A DNA stretch of 64,000 nt from Camellia lanceoleosa (Eukaryota; Streptophyta; Magnoliopsida; Ericales; Theaceae). The stretch is from assembly GCA_025200525.1 (NCBI GenBank), contig CM045770.1, positions 133,824,200-133,888,199 of the forward strand, read 5' to 3'. The position numbers and the translations under genes are program-made. Each line of letters opens with the position of its first letter. The first letter of the stretch is position 1. Below the pieces are notes generated by a model. That model ran no database searches, was not told the DNA's origin, and saw nothing but the letters and a program-made list of their open reading frames with translations. This document shows positions 36,166-47,482 of this stretch, piece after piece.

Positions 36166-36800
36166 GAAGAAGAGTTGCTTTAGCCAAAATGCCATTCACA
36201 GTGGAAGATACGATTTTGTATTAGTGTTGAACCACTGAACTTTGAATTTTTTTTCAAATTAATTATGTAGTATTATATAAAATTGTTCAAAAAAATAAAT
36301 TTATCAACAACAAAAAAAAATAAATAAATAAATAAATTGTTTAAGAAAATAATTAATTCTATACTTATCATATTTTTATACTATTTTTTGTTTAGCACGC
36401 ATAATTATTAATTGTTGAATATGAATATGCATGAGACTTATGGATATTATCACCAACATGTGATTGTTAACCACTTCCAAACTCTCCTATTTAGGTAACA
36501 AAATTTCTTTTTCCCCACTAAACTTTTAGAATTTCTTTTTCTTTCTCCTAAATCTTAGGAAAGAAAAAACAACAGATCATCCTATTCTTTCTATTCACAT
36601 TCAATAACCTATATGACTTTACCATGCTTATCTACCTTATTAACATAATTTAAATCAATAACAACCACTCAATCAATCTCAACCAAGTAATCTGCATGCT
36701 ATTATACTACATCCAAATTCAATTCTAATTAGGAAAAAATAGAGAATTAATATGCACATGTGCATATGCAATTGTGCATACAAATATGTATATACATATG

Positions 36801-36801
36801 T

Positions 36802-36841
<40 letters not shown>
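36801..36841. repeat. Compound (TA)n(GA)n microsatellite
   Basis: A TA run passes directly into a GA run of about eleven units. Confidence 0.9.
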
Positions 36842-37630
36842 AATCACCATCCAGGCAAAAGATTGTTGATGTCCTGACGCTGTAGATCTAGACCTGCTGA
36901 CCCAGCAACGTGTACTATATATTCATTTGTATTGATTAATTGAAGAACTTCTATACTACTATTTCTAACATATCTAACACCACTCATCTGTTATTGCAAC
37001 TCAAAGAGCAACATTAATTTATAATAAAACTCATTTGAAATCAAGAAAAATTCAAATCTCAAACCCCATTTGAAATCAAGAACATTAAAAGCCATTTGTT
37101 TGACCCCTTTTTTAACGTGAAAAAGTTTGACCCAGATGAATTTTGCAATCTTTTCATAGAAAAATAAATAAATAAAAATGCTTGCAGGTATGTGCATAGA
37201 AAATACTAAAAAGAGAAGACCACATAAATGACAACTCAGAGGAAATTTATATAATGGTCTCCTAAATCAGAAATTCATACTAATAAAAATCAAATATTAC
37301 ATTCAAATTTACCAAAAGGAACCCAATACACAAGACAAAATATATGAAAGAAATGACTAATTAAGAGAAAACAAAATGAAGTACAAAAAAGTGGATAGGG
37401 TTTTAGGAATTTCAAGCCATACCTCTTCAATTAGAACTCTTTCGAACAAATAAGCTACTGGAAAAGACAGAGATCTTCAAAAAGCCTTCGAAAGCAACAG
37501 ACGAGAGTGAGAGATGATAAAGAGCAAGAGAACGGATTGAGAAATCACAGATAGAGAGAAAGGGAAAGGGAGAATAATTTGGAATACCTTTTATCCAACG
37601 GTTATGTTATATAGAATGAATATTCTTACA
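36842..37630. other. No gene seen
   Basis: Includes a purine-rich patch near 37440-37580 that could, on the minus strand, be an old leader sequence (CT-rich, with short introns possible). No protein pattern was recognised. Confidence 0.3.
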
Positions 37631-37916
37631 TATTTTTACAAGATACACATAATATTAGTATGTATTTATCCCTTACTTTCCATTTTCAATGATGTCAATT
37701 TGTCAAATTTTGGATTCAGTCAACTTTTTGGTTATATCAACAAAATACAGATGTAATTACTCTGGTATGGCCATATTTTTACAAGATACACATAATATTA
37801 GTATGTATTTATCCCTTACTTTCCATTTTCAATGATGTCAATTTGTCAAATTTTGGATTCAGTCAACTTTTTGGTTATATCAACAAAATATAGATGTAAT
37901 TACTCTGGCATGGGTG
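37631..37916. repeat. Two tandem copies of a 143-bp unit
   Basis: TATTTTTACAAGATACACAT begins at 37631 and 37774. The copies are nearly identical through GATGTAATTACTCTGG, so the duplication is recent. Confidence 0.85.
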
Positions 37917-37976
37917 CAAACTAAACAACAGGTAAAGTGAAGTTTGCTTAACATGAAATGCTAGTGAATGGTTAAA

Positions 37977-38124
37977 CAAAAGTATACTTTCACTTAACAT
38001 CAATAGAATGGTAAGACGAATTGTTAAACAAAAGTATATTTTCACTTAATATCAATAGAATGGTAAGACAAATTGTTAAACAAAAGTATACTTTCACTTA
38101 AATATCAATAGAATGGTAAGACAA
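37977..38124. repeat. Three tandem copies of a 52-bp unit
   Basis: CAAAAGTATA(C/T)TTTCACTTA starts at 37977, 38029 and 38081, with ATCAATAGAATGGTAAGAC in each. Confidence 0.85.
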
Positions 38125-38880
38125 CTACATAATAATATATTCTGTTTAGATGCACACCAATAAACAAGATTACAAAGAAAATTTGGTACTTCAATGCACA
38201 CTACGTAAAATTGTGAATTGTTTTGTTCACTGTTTTGTTCTCTTTGTTTTTTTTGTTTTTTTTTTTTTTTTTGATCCGACAAATTTCCCTCCAAAATAAG
38301 GTGAATAGTATGAACTTTTTTACTTTTTTAGTAATTTTTTGACTTTTTAACTTTTGTAAGTAATGCCAAACATCCCCTAAATATCATGATTTTTTTTTTT
38401 TTTAATAATGGTATAAAAATAAAAATAAAAAAAAATCATAGCTTTAAAATAATGGACAAAATCATTTTTACCTCCCTGTGATTTACGCTAGTTGTACTTT
38501 AGTTTCTATCATTTGGAAAAAGTTACCTACCCCTCTCATGGTTTGAGACTAAACTACTACTATTACTTATTCCGTTTGATTTGACAGATTCTAACGTGGT
38601 GAGAAAATTATGTTTCTCTCCAAAATTATGTAAAAAGACATAAAGGACCCCACGTAATGAAAATTGTTAAGATGTTAAACAAAATAGTATAAAATATTTA
38701 ACAAATAAAATATAATTAAGAATTAAATTTAAAAATAAAATAAACAATAATTACGAATTGATTTAAAATGTAATTAAATTAAAAGATTATAAATTACAAA
38801 CAATAATTAATATCGACCATTCATTCTTAGGCTTGGTTTAGGATACCCAAAAAAAATAAAAAAGCTAAAAAGTTACTAAA

Positions 38881-39351
38881 CACTACAAGGAAAAAATTTT
38901 TTTTTCAACTACTAAAATCAAATTTAAATTAAAAAAATTTTAATTCGAAAAAAATTGACTTTTTGAGTTAATTTTTTTGTGTTTTATGTTATTATAAAGT
39001 TATTCATTGAAAATCTTGGCGCAAAAAAAAAAATTAAATCAATAATAGTAATAATTTTTTTGACGAAAAATTTAGTCGCCAATTTTTTTTTTTTTTTGGA
39101 ACTTACATTTTTTTTTTCTTTTTTTTTAATAATTTTTTTTTTTTTTTTTTAAACTTTTTTTAAAAACCAAAAAAAAAAAAAAAAAAATTTCAAAAAAAAA
39201 AAAAACGTCGCCGAACTCACTTTTCTCCTGTTTGAGCACGCACTTTCAACCGCACTAACCCCCTATTTTGCAGTATATATAACCTTTATATATATATATA
39301 TATTATTAATATTATTATTATATATTATTTATTTATTTTTTTTTTAAATTT

Positions 39352-39385
<34 letters not shown>

Positions 39386-39732
39386 ACTTTATTTTTGTTT
39401 TTTTTAAACTTTTTAAAACTTTAACTTTTTTTTTTAGTTTTAATTAAGAAATAGTTTAGTCGCCAAAAGCAAGTTTTTTCGCAAAAAATTTTTTTTTTCA
39501 TTAAAAAAATCATTTTTTTTCGCTAACTTTTGGCTACTAACTAAACTTAAACAGCTACAAAGCTACGTATAAATTGCATTATATTTAAAAAAAGTTTAGT
39601 ATTGCATTATATTATTTTTAGCAAAAGTGAGTTAGTAGAATTTTTTTAAATTAAATCCTAAAATCCAATATAATTTACTTTTAGCGACAAAAAACGTTTT
39701 TTTGGTCGCCGAAAGTGTTTTTTGTTGTAGTG
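38881..39732. mobile_element. 852-bp non-autonomous CACTA (En/Spm) element
   Basis: It starts CACTACAAGGAAAAAA and ends TTTTTTGTTGTAGTG, the diagnostic CACTA terminal repeats, with AAA on both sides (38878-38880, 39733-39735) as a 3-bp target duplication. Subterminal TTTAGTCGCC/GGTCGCCGAAAG motifs recur. The interior is poly-A/T-rich and non-coding. An AGCTAAAAAGTTACTAAA 18-mer lies on both flanks, so the target itself was repeated. Confidence 0.75.
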
Positions 39733-39889
39733 AAATAAGCTAAAAAGTTACTAAAAATTTTTAAAAGTTATCACTATTCACCAAAAAAATATAAAAAAAT
39801 TAATTTTACACAAAATTATTACAAACAACTCTGACGTCCCCACAGACACAACTGACTTTTTTGATAACACCATCAATTTTTTATACAAA

Positions 39890-40060
39890 ACTGATTTGAT
39901 CATGTATTTAGCAATATCCGATCAACGTGATTTTTTATAAGCATATAGTACTCAACGAGGTCTACACATTAAACGGTTTCAATTAGCAAAACGGGACCCG
40001 TGGTGGGCCCCCACGAGCCGAACAACACCGTCCAATTCAATGCCCAAAAAGGAGGGAACC
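39890..40060. mobile_element. Half-copy of the long-inverted-repeat MITE family
   Basis: CTGATTTGATCATG..ATATCCGATCAACGTGATTTTTT..ACACATTAAACGGTTT..GTGGTGGGCCC follows the right half of the element at 7805-8183. The left half is not evident. Confidence 0.5.
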
Positions 40061-41329
40061 ATCTCTTAGCCTATACACGCTGTCCCTTAATTCATCCCAC
40101 CGTACAACCTATTTTATCTCAATCTTCTCCTATATACTAATTTATACAATTTTTTAATACACATTTTTTTATAAAAAGTCAAAAAATTAACCCGAACAGT
40201 CATCTTTTTTCCTCAACTTTTTAGTCTAAAAATTCAAAAGGTGCATTTATTTAGGACATTTCAAACAACCCCTAAATGTATTTATATTTATATATGTAAT
40301 AACCCTGACCCTGATTAACGCTAATTGGAACTTAATTATGCCTGATAATAATTAAGAAGAAATCCGGGACTAATTTGCATGTGCATTGCATGAATTATGT
40401 GTTTCTATCTGTTCGGTGTTGGAACATCTGTTTGTGTTCTAAACTTTAAACTGCAAATTGGAAGCCTTATCGGCGCCCGATTCCGAAATTGACTAGTGTT
40501 TTGGACTAATTAGATTTTATGTAATTTTGTAGTAGGTTCAATTAAATTTTGATTTGGAATGTTTAACTCTGATTAAATAACATTTTAATAATGAATCTAG
40601 TGTAATTACCATTATGCCATTGTTAGAGGGTCTTGTAGGCAACTTGTATTGAGTTTATTGGACTTAAACAAAACTTTCTCCTCAGCCATTTCTTGATTCC
40701 AAAACCGACTAGAGAAAGAGGAGAAGGAAAATTGGTGTAGAATTGGGAATTTTGAACTCAACAAGTGATTTGGCTTGATCTTGGAGAGGATTGAAGAAGT
40801 GTGTGTGTGTTAGAGCCTCTAAGCTTGACATTCTAGACTTAAAGGTGAGAATTCATCCCCTCATTCATGTGATTAAACTAGTTCTTGCATATTTTCATGA
40901 CATATAGAAGATTAAAGTCTAGATTTAGCTTGAATTTGTGGAATTGGGTAGTATACCATGCATGCATGTTTTTACTCTTGCCATTTGAGTTTATTTTCAT
41001 CACAACTTGTCATGCATGCCAATATTTTTGTTAGAGGTCATGAATTCATCAAAATTCTGAGTTTAATGTTGCTTTGGATCATGTTTTGAAGCTTTGAAAT
41101 GCACTTGAATTCATGCATGTTTGTTTAAACTTGGTTCTTGAAAATTCATGGAAATGATGCTCAAAATTGACTCACTCTTGGGCAATGATTTTATAAATTG
41201 GCTTTTGGAACTTGATGTACTATGTGTTTAAAGTGTTTTTCCAGAATTTGGGCCCAAGTGGTTGAGTTTTGGGTTGTAGAATGCTTGGTTCGAACTTGGG
41301 AGACAAATCTGGAAATTCCAGATTTGGCT

Positions 41330-41545
41330 TCCTCGCTCGAGCGAAGGATTCCTCGCTCGAGCGAATACCTTTGTCCAGGGCTCCGCTCGAGCGACCATCA
41401 AGCGACCATCGTGCGTAAAATCACAGCATCCAGTATTTTTACTGTTTCATCAGACCGCTCGAGCGAAGGAAGGCTCGCTCGAGCGAAGCCTTTGATTTTG
41501 GAAGCTCGCCGAAGGCTCGCTCGGCGAGGCCCTGTTCAAAGAACT
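41330..41545. repeat. CGCTCGAGCG palindrome cluster, 5' LTR
   Basis: CTCGCTCGAGCGAAGG-type palindromes occur at least five times, with shortened relatives such as GCTCGCCGAAGGCTCGC. Confidence 0.75.
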
Positions 41546-41935
41546 TTTGAAAAACATTTTCTAAGGCATTTTTACACCCCCATTCCATCCTAGGCATTCC
41601 TAGGCCATGCTTAAGGCTCCATGATAAGGGTAAAGGGGTTAGGTACACACTTAGAATCATGGATGTAAGTTTTGTACAACTGGAGAGTGTGTTTCAAAGT
41701 GTGTATCTGTGGTGTGTTATGTAGGTCACGTGCCGCAAATCGTTTGATCCTTTTGACTTCGTCTACTTGTATCAACGCCCACTGTGAGTAATAACTTTGT
41801 AAAGTTATGTTCAATGTTATGTATTTTCAGTATACTATGATATGAAATGATTGGTTCTTGAAAAGCTATGATATGTTGGAAATGAATGAATGAATGCCCA
41901 GTTTTCTGAAAAGTATTTGTGGCACCCTTGGTTTC

Positions 41936-42075
41936 GATGGCCCTTGCCCGGGGGTAACAATACCGTGGCCGATGGCCCTCGCCCGGGGGTAACAATACCG
42001 TGGCCGATGGCCCTCGCCCGGGGGTAACAATACCGTGGCCGATGGCCCTCGCCCGGGGGTAACAATACCGTGGCC
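41936..42075 (+). repeat. Four tandem 35-bp repeats in the 5' LTR
   Basis: Each unit holds GATGGCCCTCGCCCGGGGGT and AACAATACCGTGGCC. The first copy has CTTGCC. The 3' LTR has only three copies. Confidence 0.95.
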
Positions 42076-42731
42076 GATGGATCTGTTAGCTAATGGGTGT
42101 ACCACATATGATCTTATGCAAATCCTGAGTTGATTATGAATATGAGCATGTATCTGAATCTATTTCTGATTGGAAATCTGAATATGCATAAAACTGTTTC
42201 TGATAAGATTATGTATCTAATATAAACTCTGGTTTCTAACTCTGTGATGGACATCATTCATTAAACCCTTTACTCTGTTATTATTCACTGGGCTTTTGCT
42301 CACAGTTTATTAAATATATGTAAGTGAGCCGGCACAAGACCCTGGCTAGAGTTGATGGCCTTCTGTTTCGTTTTGGTCAACCACTTGTTGCGCCTCCCGA
42401 GGAGGTTCTGCCTGAAGCCTAACACCGTGGCAGTTTTTGCACTTCGTGCTAGTCAGTGGTTATGTTGTTGTAAAGTCGAATCTTGGGACGTACTTATGTA
42501 AATATTCTGTACATATTTGTGTACTTTGACTAGCATGCTATGTATATAAATAAGTTTTGAATTTTATGTCCCATGTACGTCATCACAGCTCATTGGACCT
42601 TGTTTATTTTACATTATTGCTTCCGCAACCCCTTATTATTTGTTAATGTCTTCAGAGGCCGTAGGTAATCCACGGATTACTGGCCGGTTACGTCGCTAAA
42701 CCTATAGGGGCGGGTTTGGGTCGTGACAGAG

Positions 42732-42743
42732 TGGTATCAGAGC
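42732..42743 (+). promoter_or_regulatory. Primer-binding site (initiator Met-tRNA)
   Basis: TGGTATCAGAGC, three bases after the 5' LTR; a perfect match to the usual plant chromovirus site. Confidence 0.9.
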
Positions 42744-42910
42744 ACGAGTTATACCGCACATACAGGTCCATATGAGCTTAGGATGTCCTAGTAAGAATTA
42801 GGGGCATTCCATTTGCATGTGTGAGTGTGTGGTAATTCGACTGAATATTAAAACTGAATGTACACTTGAATATACCTATGCTTAATATCCTCTAATGTCT
42901 GTATAGTAAA

Positions 42911-45900
42911 ATGGAGAACTCAGGAGGAAGTGGTGAAAGTGAATCATCTGAGGCTCGCATGAGCCGAATGGAATAGATGTTGGCAGCTTTGACTGAGACC
43001 CTAACACAGTAACAAAGGCAGCAACCCTTACCTCCTCCACATCCACCAGTACAAGTTGAGGCAGATAACAATGACATCATAAATCTGACACAGAAATTCA
43101 TGAAAATGAAACCGCCGACATTTTATGGTGGGATTGAGCCGCTGAAGGCAGAAACATGGTTGCTTGAAATGGAGAAATTGTATGAGGTATTTCCATGTTC
43201 AGAAACCCAAAAAGTCCTCCTAGCCACCTATACTCTGAAAGATGAAGCCCGAAAGTGGTGGTTACTGATTCGAAATGGTCACGAAAATATGACATGGACC
43301 CAGTGTAGCACGTCCGACAGAGGGACCTCGGCTAACAGTTCGGACTCCCTTTTGTTGTTGCGGTTCTAAATCCGAACCAAAGAGTCCAAATCCGGCAAAT
43401 CGTTTGAGAAAACAGATTTTTGAAAAGTAGTGCCAAACATGGACTGCTTTGCCAGATTACAGAGTCGCCACCTAAATATTTTATTTTTGGGAAATTTAGG
43501 AAACCACGACTCGGTCGAAGGCCACATGTCCAAAATCATCACCAAAGTGGTCTTGGCTCGAGCTTGGGTACGATCGGGAAGGTCGACTATGAGCACTCTT
43601 TCGCCCGATCCGAACCGGCCTCTACTAACCGTGATATCCGTTTTGAAAACATTACATGCTCTTGTTCCAATTATTAACCTAGAATTACTATGTTATCTTG
43701 TATGACAAACAAGTATAGACAGATTGCCTAATTCGGAAATAAACATTGCATATCCGTTTGTTTTGAAAAACATTTTGAGTTTGCTACTTTAAGTAGGCTA
43801 AAATACGGATTTCAATGAGTTGTTCCAACTCACGCAATCAACCTCCATCCACGAGCATTCAAGCAGGTTTATCATGTAAGCACTTAGCCACATGGCAAAC
43901 ATATTGTCATGGTAAACATTCACACGCGTGCGATATGCTAAAGCCATAAAAACTTACATCGTACTCCGTGCCAAAACAGTAAACTAGTTAGCAAACATGC
44001 ATGACCTAGTTCATGTTAAGTGGCTAATGCATCACACGCAGAGATGTAATCTAGAGTAGGCTCGGCTAACCCTAAACATGGCACATGAGATGCAACAAAT
44101 ATCACGTATTCAATTTGGAATTGAAAGTACGATGCGGTTTGCATGATGTGCCGAGCCCGAATGCATGTAAACAAATGCATGAATGCATGCATGCATTGCG
44201 TAAGGTATGCTAATTTAGGCGTGCCCTAATATATCATAAGCGGGTAAATAAAGGGATAGAAAGAAGTGGGGATTGGAAGACATACACCCACTCACGCACA
44301 CTTATTACATTTTTGCCCTCGCTCGGAGGGACCAAAATAATAATACAGAACCGAATGACTAATTAACTACACAAGCTAATTAATTATTACAAATTCACTG
44401 AATTAATTAAATAAATAACTAATCTAATTAAAGCAATAAATGCCTCGGGGAGGGCTCAAATCTTGCGCCCGGGATTCGCTCGGAATCGCACTGTCATGCA
44501 AGCGTGCCTCTGCTTTCCCTGCTATCTTCCTCAGAAAATTACCAAAGTCCCAGAAGTGCCTCTCAGGGCACTGGGGAATACCACCGGCTGGGGCAGAGCA
44601 CCACCGGCTGAAGGAGGAGGCCACCGGCACTGAATTCACTCATCGGCTGAAAATTCAATGCCGGTCGGCACAAAATGCTTGCAAAACCTGCAGACCACAG
44701 CAGCAGAGGACAACAAAATGCATGGCAATGTAATTCAAAGCATGTATGCACCCAACACAATCCTTATCATATTTTGGACTCAAAGGAGGTTGTGCCTCGG
44801 TTCTCGGACCACCAATCACGCATTTCCATGCGTGATGGCCCAAAGAACCAAGAGGGCAATTTTGATTTCAAATGCATGCAAAACACATAGGCACAAAAGG
44901 GGGGACCAAACCTCTATCAAACTCACTTCAAGAGGCTTGGTATGTATGTCAATGTGATGCAATCCTAAGCATGTTATCTAGGATGCAAGATGGACAATAT
45001 GATGCATTTATGCAAGCATACAAACAAGCATATAATACAAGCATGCAAACCAATGGAATAGTGGACTTAGGCATGAATTAGGCAACTCTAAAAGGCCTAA
45101 AATCAGTGGCCAAAGTGCCTAGGGAATGAGACCAAATGCACGCACACACATGCACATGTTAAGGCTCAAGACTTAAGCATACAAAATCAACTTTCATGCA
45201 CACTTAAAGGGACCAAACATGGGCAATTAGCATGCATTGAAAGCTCTGAAATTCATGTCAAACATGATGCCAAATCATGCAATGAAGTGTGCCAAACAAA
45301 GCATGCAAATGGCCTAGGCTTAAGGCAAGCCAATAGGGTATTGAACCACACTTAGCACAAATACATATGGCATGCACTTAACAACCAAAACAGGTTCTTA
45401 GCATGTTAAAGCAAGGCCAAAGAGCTACTTAGATGGCATCTAAGAGTCATTAAACCAAAGGCATACATTGAAGCCAAAACATGGAGCACTTAACACACAC
45501 TCTTGAAGCACTAAAGAGGCATGCAAGGCAATCAAATAAGCATGTATGAAGGACTGAAATGGCATGCTAGATGGTTCCAACCATCAAAAATGAAACAAGC
45601 ATGGTACACTACACATTCATACTCTTGAGGCCAACAAGCCAAATACAAAGGGGCTACAAAATACATGCTAAGATTGGCCAAAATAGTTATGGACAGAGCT
45701 AAAGCATGACAAAGTTAGCCTACAAGCTTCACAAATCTAAGCCTAAAACATGTTAAAAGCTAAGGCATACCACCTAGACATGTTAAGGCATAAAGAGGCA
45801 TTACAAGGCAACTATGCTAAGCATGCATAGGAGACCAAAACCAACCTATAGCAAAGTCATGTTAGGGCATAATGAACATAAAATGCAACTAAGACATGCT

Positions 45901-47482
45901 CAAGAAACAAACAAACATGGTGCTCTCTCAAGAGGCAAAACATGCCCTTTTCAAGGACAACAAGGAGAGGGGATGGCCCTCTCCTTCCTAGGACTTTAAG
46001 GCACCATCTCCACCACTGAAATCCCTCAAGATTTCAATGGTGAAGAGGCCCAAGCATGACAGTCCCGGATCTCCACAAAATAACACAAAAAAGGGCCTTT
46101 TCAAGACCTAAAGGGGGTCAAACTTCCCCAAACCTCCAAACACTCTTAATACACAATAAAGAGGGTCAAAAATCAGAACTTTTATGTGCCAAACACTAAG
46201 CTCAAAAACTGTTTTAAACTAAGTAAAAACAAGTTGCAAGAATGGGGTAAATAAAGTGAAGTTCTTACCCTTGTTGACTACCTTCACAAAGGTTGTTGTG
46301 CTTGGTCCCTTGAGCTCCAAACCAGTCAAAAACTTCAAGAATAAGCTCTGATCTTTGAGCACACCAAGAAAAAGTGTAAGAGTAGGTGTTTATGTGCAAA
46401 AGTGTGAACTTGTGCACCTAGAACACAAAGGGAAAGAGAGAGATAGAGTGTATATCTATTCTAACCCTAGGAAAACCAGAGCTCCAACTCTCTAACAATG
46501 TCTAACACTTAAAAAATCTAACCCTTTGCCAAGAGGAGAAGCTCTCTTATAGAACTTGTAAGACTTACAAGCTAAGCAATCAGGGTTCATCCCTCCATAC
46601 ACGTGTATGGAGGGAAATAATGCACACTGTTGTGAAAATATCTCACAAAGCAAGTGCACAGTCGGCGAGGGCAAAATGGTCATTTCGCCCAAAAGCAGTG
46701 CCGGCACAAAATAGTGCCGATCGGCACAAAATAGTGGCGGTGGGGACTCCAGCCAACCGGTGGCCTCCAGCCACAGCCGGTGGTGTGGAGGGGTGGCTCA
46801 CAGGGCATTCCCTGGCCCTCAAAACACAAGTGTTTGGTGCAAAACCAAACACAAAACGGTCGAGTTCGGAGGTCCTGAGGCAAGGCGCGCGGGCCGAGAA
46901 CTCCGGGAACTCCAAACGAACACAAACATGGATAATCACCGAGTGTCCAAGCGGTGACGTCCAAGTCTTGGGGACGGTCAAAAATGGGGTGTCTACACCC
47001 AGTTCAATGCAATCTTTTATGACAAGTATTTCCCCCAGTGCTTTCGAAACCGGAAAGTCTCAGAATTTCAGGAGCTTAAACAAGGCAGAATGTCTGTGGC
47101 CGAGTATGAGGCCAAGTTCACTGAGCTAGCCAGGTTTGCTCACCATATGGTGGACACAGAATACAAGAAGGCCCGCAAGTTTGAGGATGGATTGGATCTG
47201 GACATACTGGATAGGGTGGGAGTTCTGAATCTACCCACATATGTGAGCGTTTTGGATAGGGCATTAATGGCAAAATCAATTCTAGCAGCAAAGAAACAAA
47301 CTCTTGTTCCACGGACTGATTGGGTAGGGAAAAGATCTGGGAATAGTTTTAAAAAGGGCCGTTCATTCTCCTGAAACAAGAAGCGTAACACAGGGTATTA
47401 CAGTAACTCAAGCCAAGGTAGTGGCTCTACGCCAAATTGCCCCGACTGTGGGAAAAGACACAAAGGCACTTGTCACCGAACA
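42911..47482 (+). pseudogene. gag of the Tekay-like element, split by a solo LTR
   Basis: The ATG at 42911 opens a frame with stops at 42974 and 43010. It then reads PPTFYGGIEPLKAETWLLEM and WW..NGHENMTW up to 43303. The frame resumes at 47003 (Y..FPQCFRNRKVSEF, ELARFAHHMVDTEYKKARKF, a retrotransposon gag core). A stop lies at 47372, before the zinc knuckle. The 3699 inserted bases (element plus duplication) are a multiple of three, so both parts share one frame. Gag normally packages the element RNA. Two of the stops look like CAG/CAA to TAG/TAA changes. Confidence 0.8.
43304..46997 (-). mobile_element. 3.7-kb solo LTR, Ogre/Tat-like, nested in gag
   Basis: The ends are TGTAGCACG and GTGTCTACA between CCCAG duplications (43299-43303 and 46998-47002). 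Read on the minus strand it begins TGTAGACACCCCATTTTTGA and, near its end, contains GGTGGCGACTC, as I recall for very long Ogre/Tat LTRs. There is no internal coding region. Many TGCATG/GCATGC phrases fill 43860-45900. Open frames inside (for example 46620-47129) look accidental. The lineage call is inference; the insertion itself is clear. Confidence 0.7.

Larger units (their letters stand above)
40295..42728 (+). repeat. 5' LTR of the Tekay-like element
   Basis: 2434 bp. Contains a CGCTCGAGCG palindrome cluster (41330-41545) and four copies of a 35-bp repeat (41936-42075). Confidence 0.9.

Noticed and set aside
41330..41545. CTCGAG (XhoI) palindromes as cloning-linker contamination
   Set aside because: The same motif occurs with divergence in several LTRs at equivalent positions, so it is native.
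41936..42075. Regular direct repeats that could suggest a CRISPR-like array
   Set aside because: Head-to-tail units without spacers in a plant LTR; an ordinary minisatellite.
46620..47129. 169-codon open frame
   Set aside because: Runs from the solo LTR across its border into gag in a different frame; no domain, accidental.
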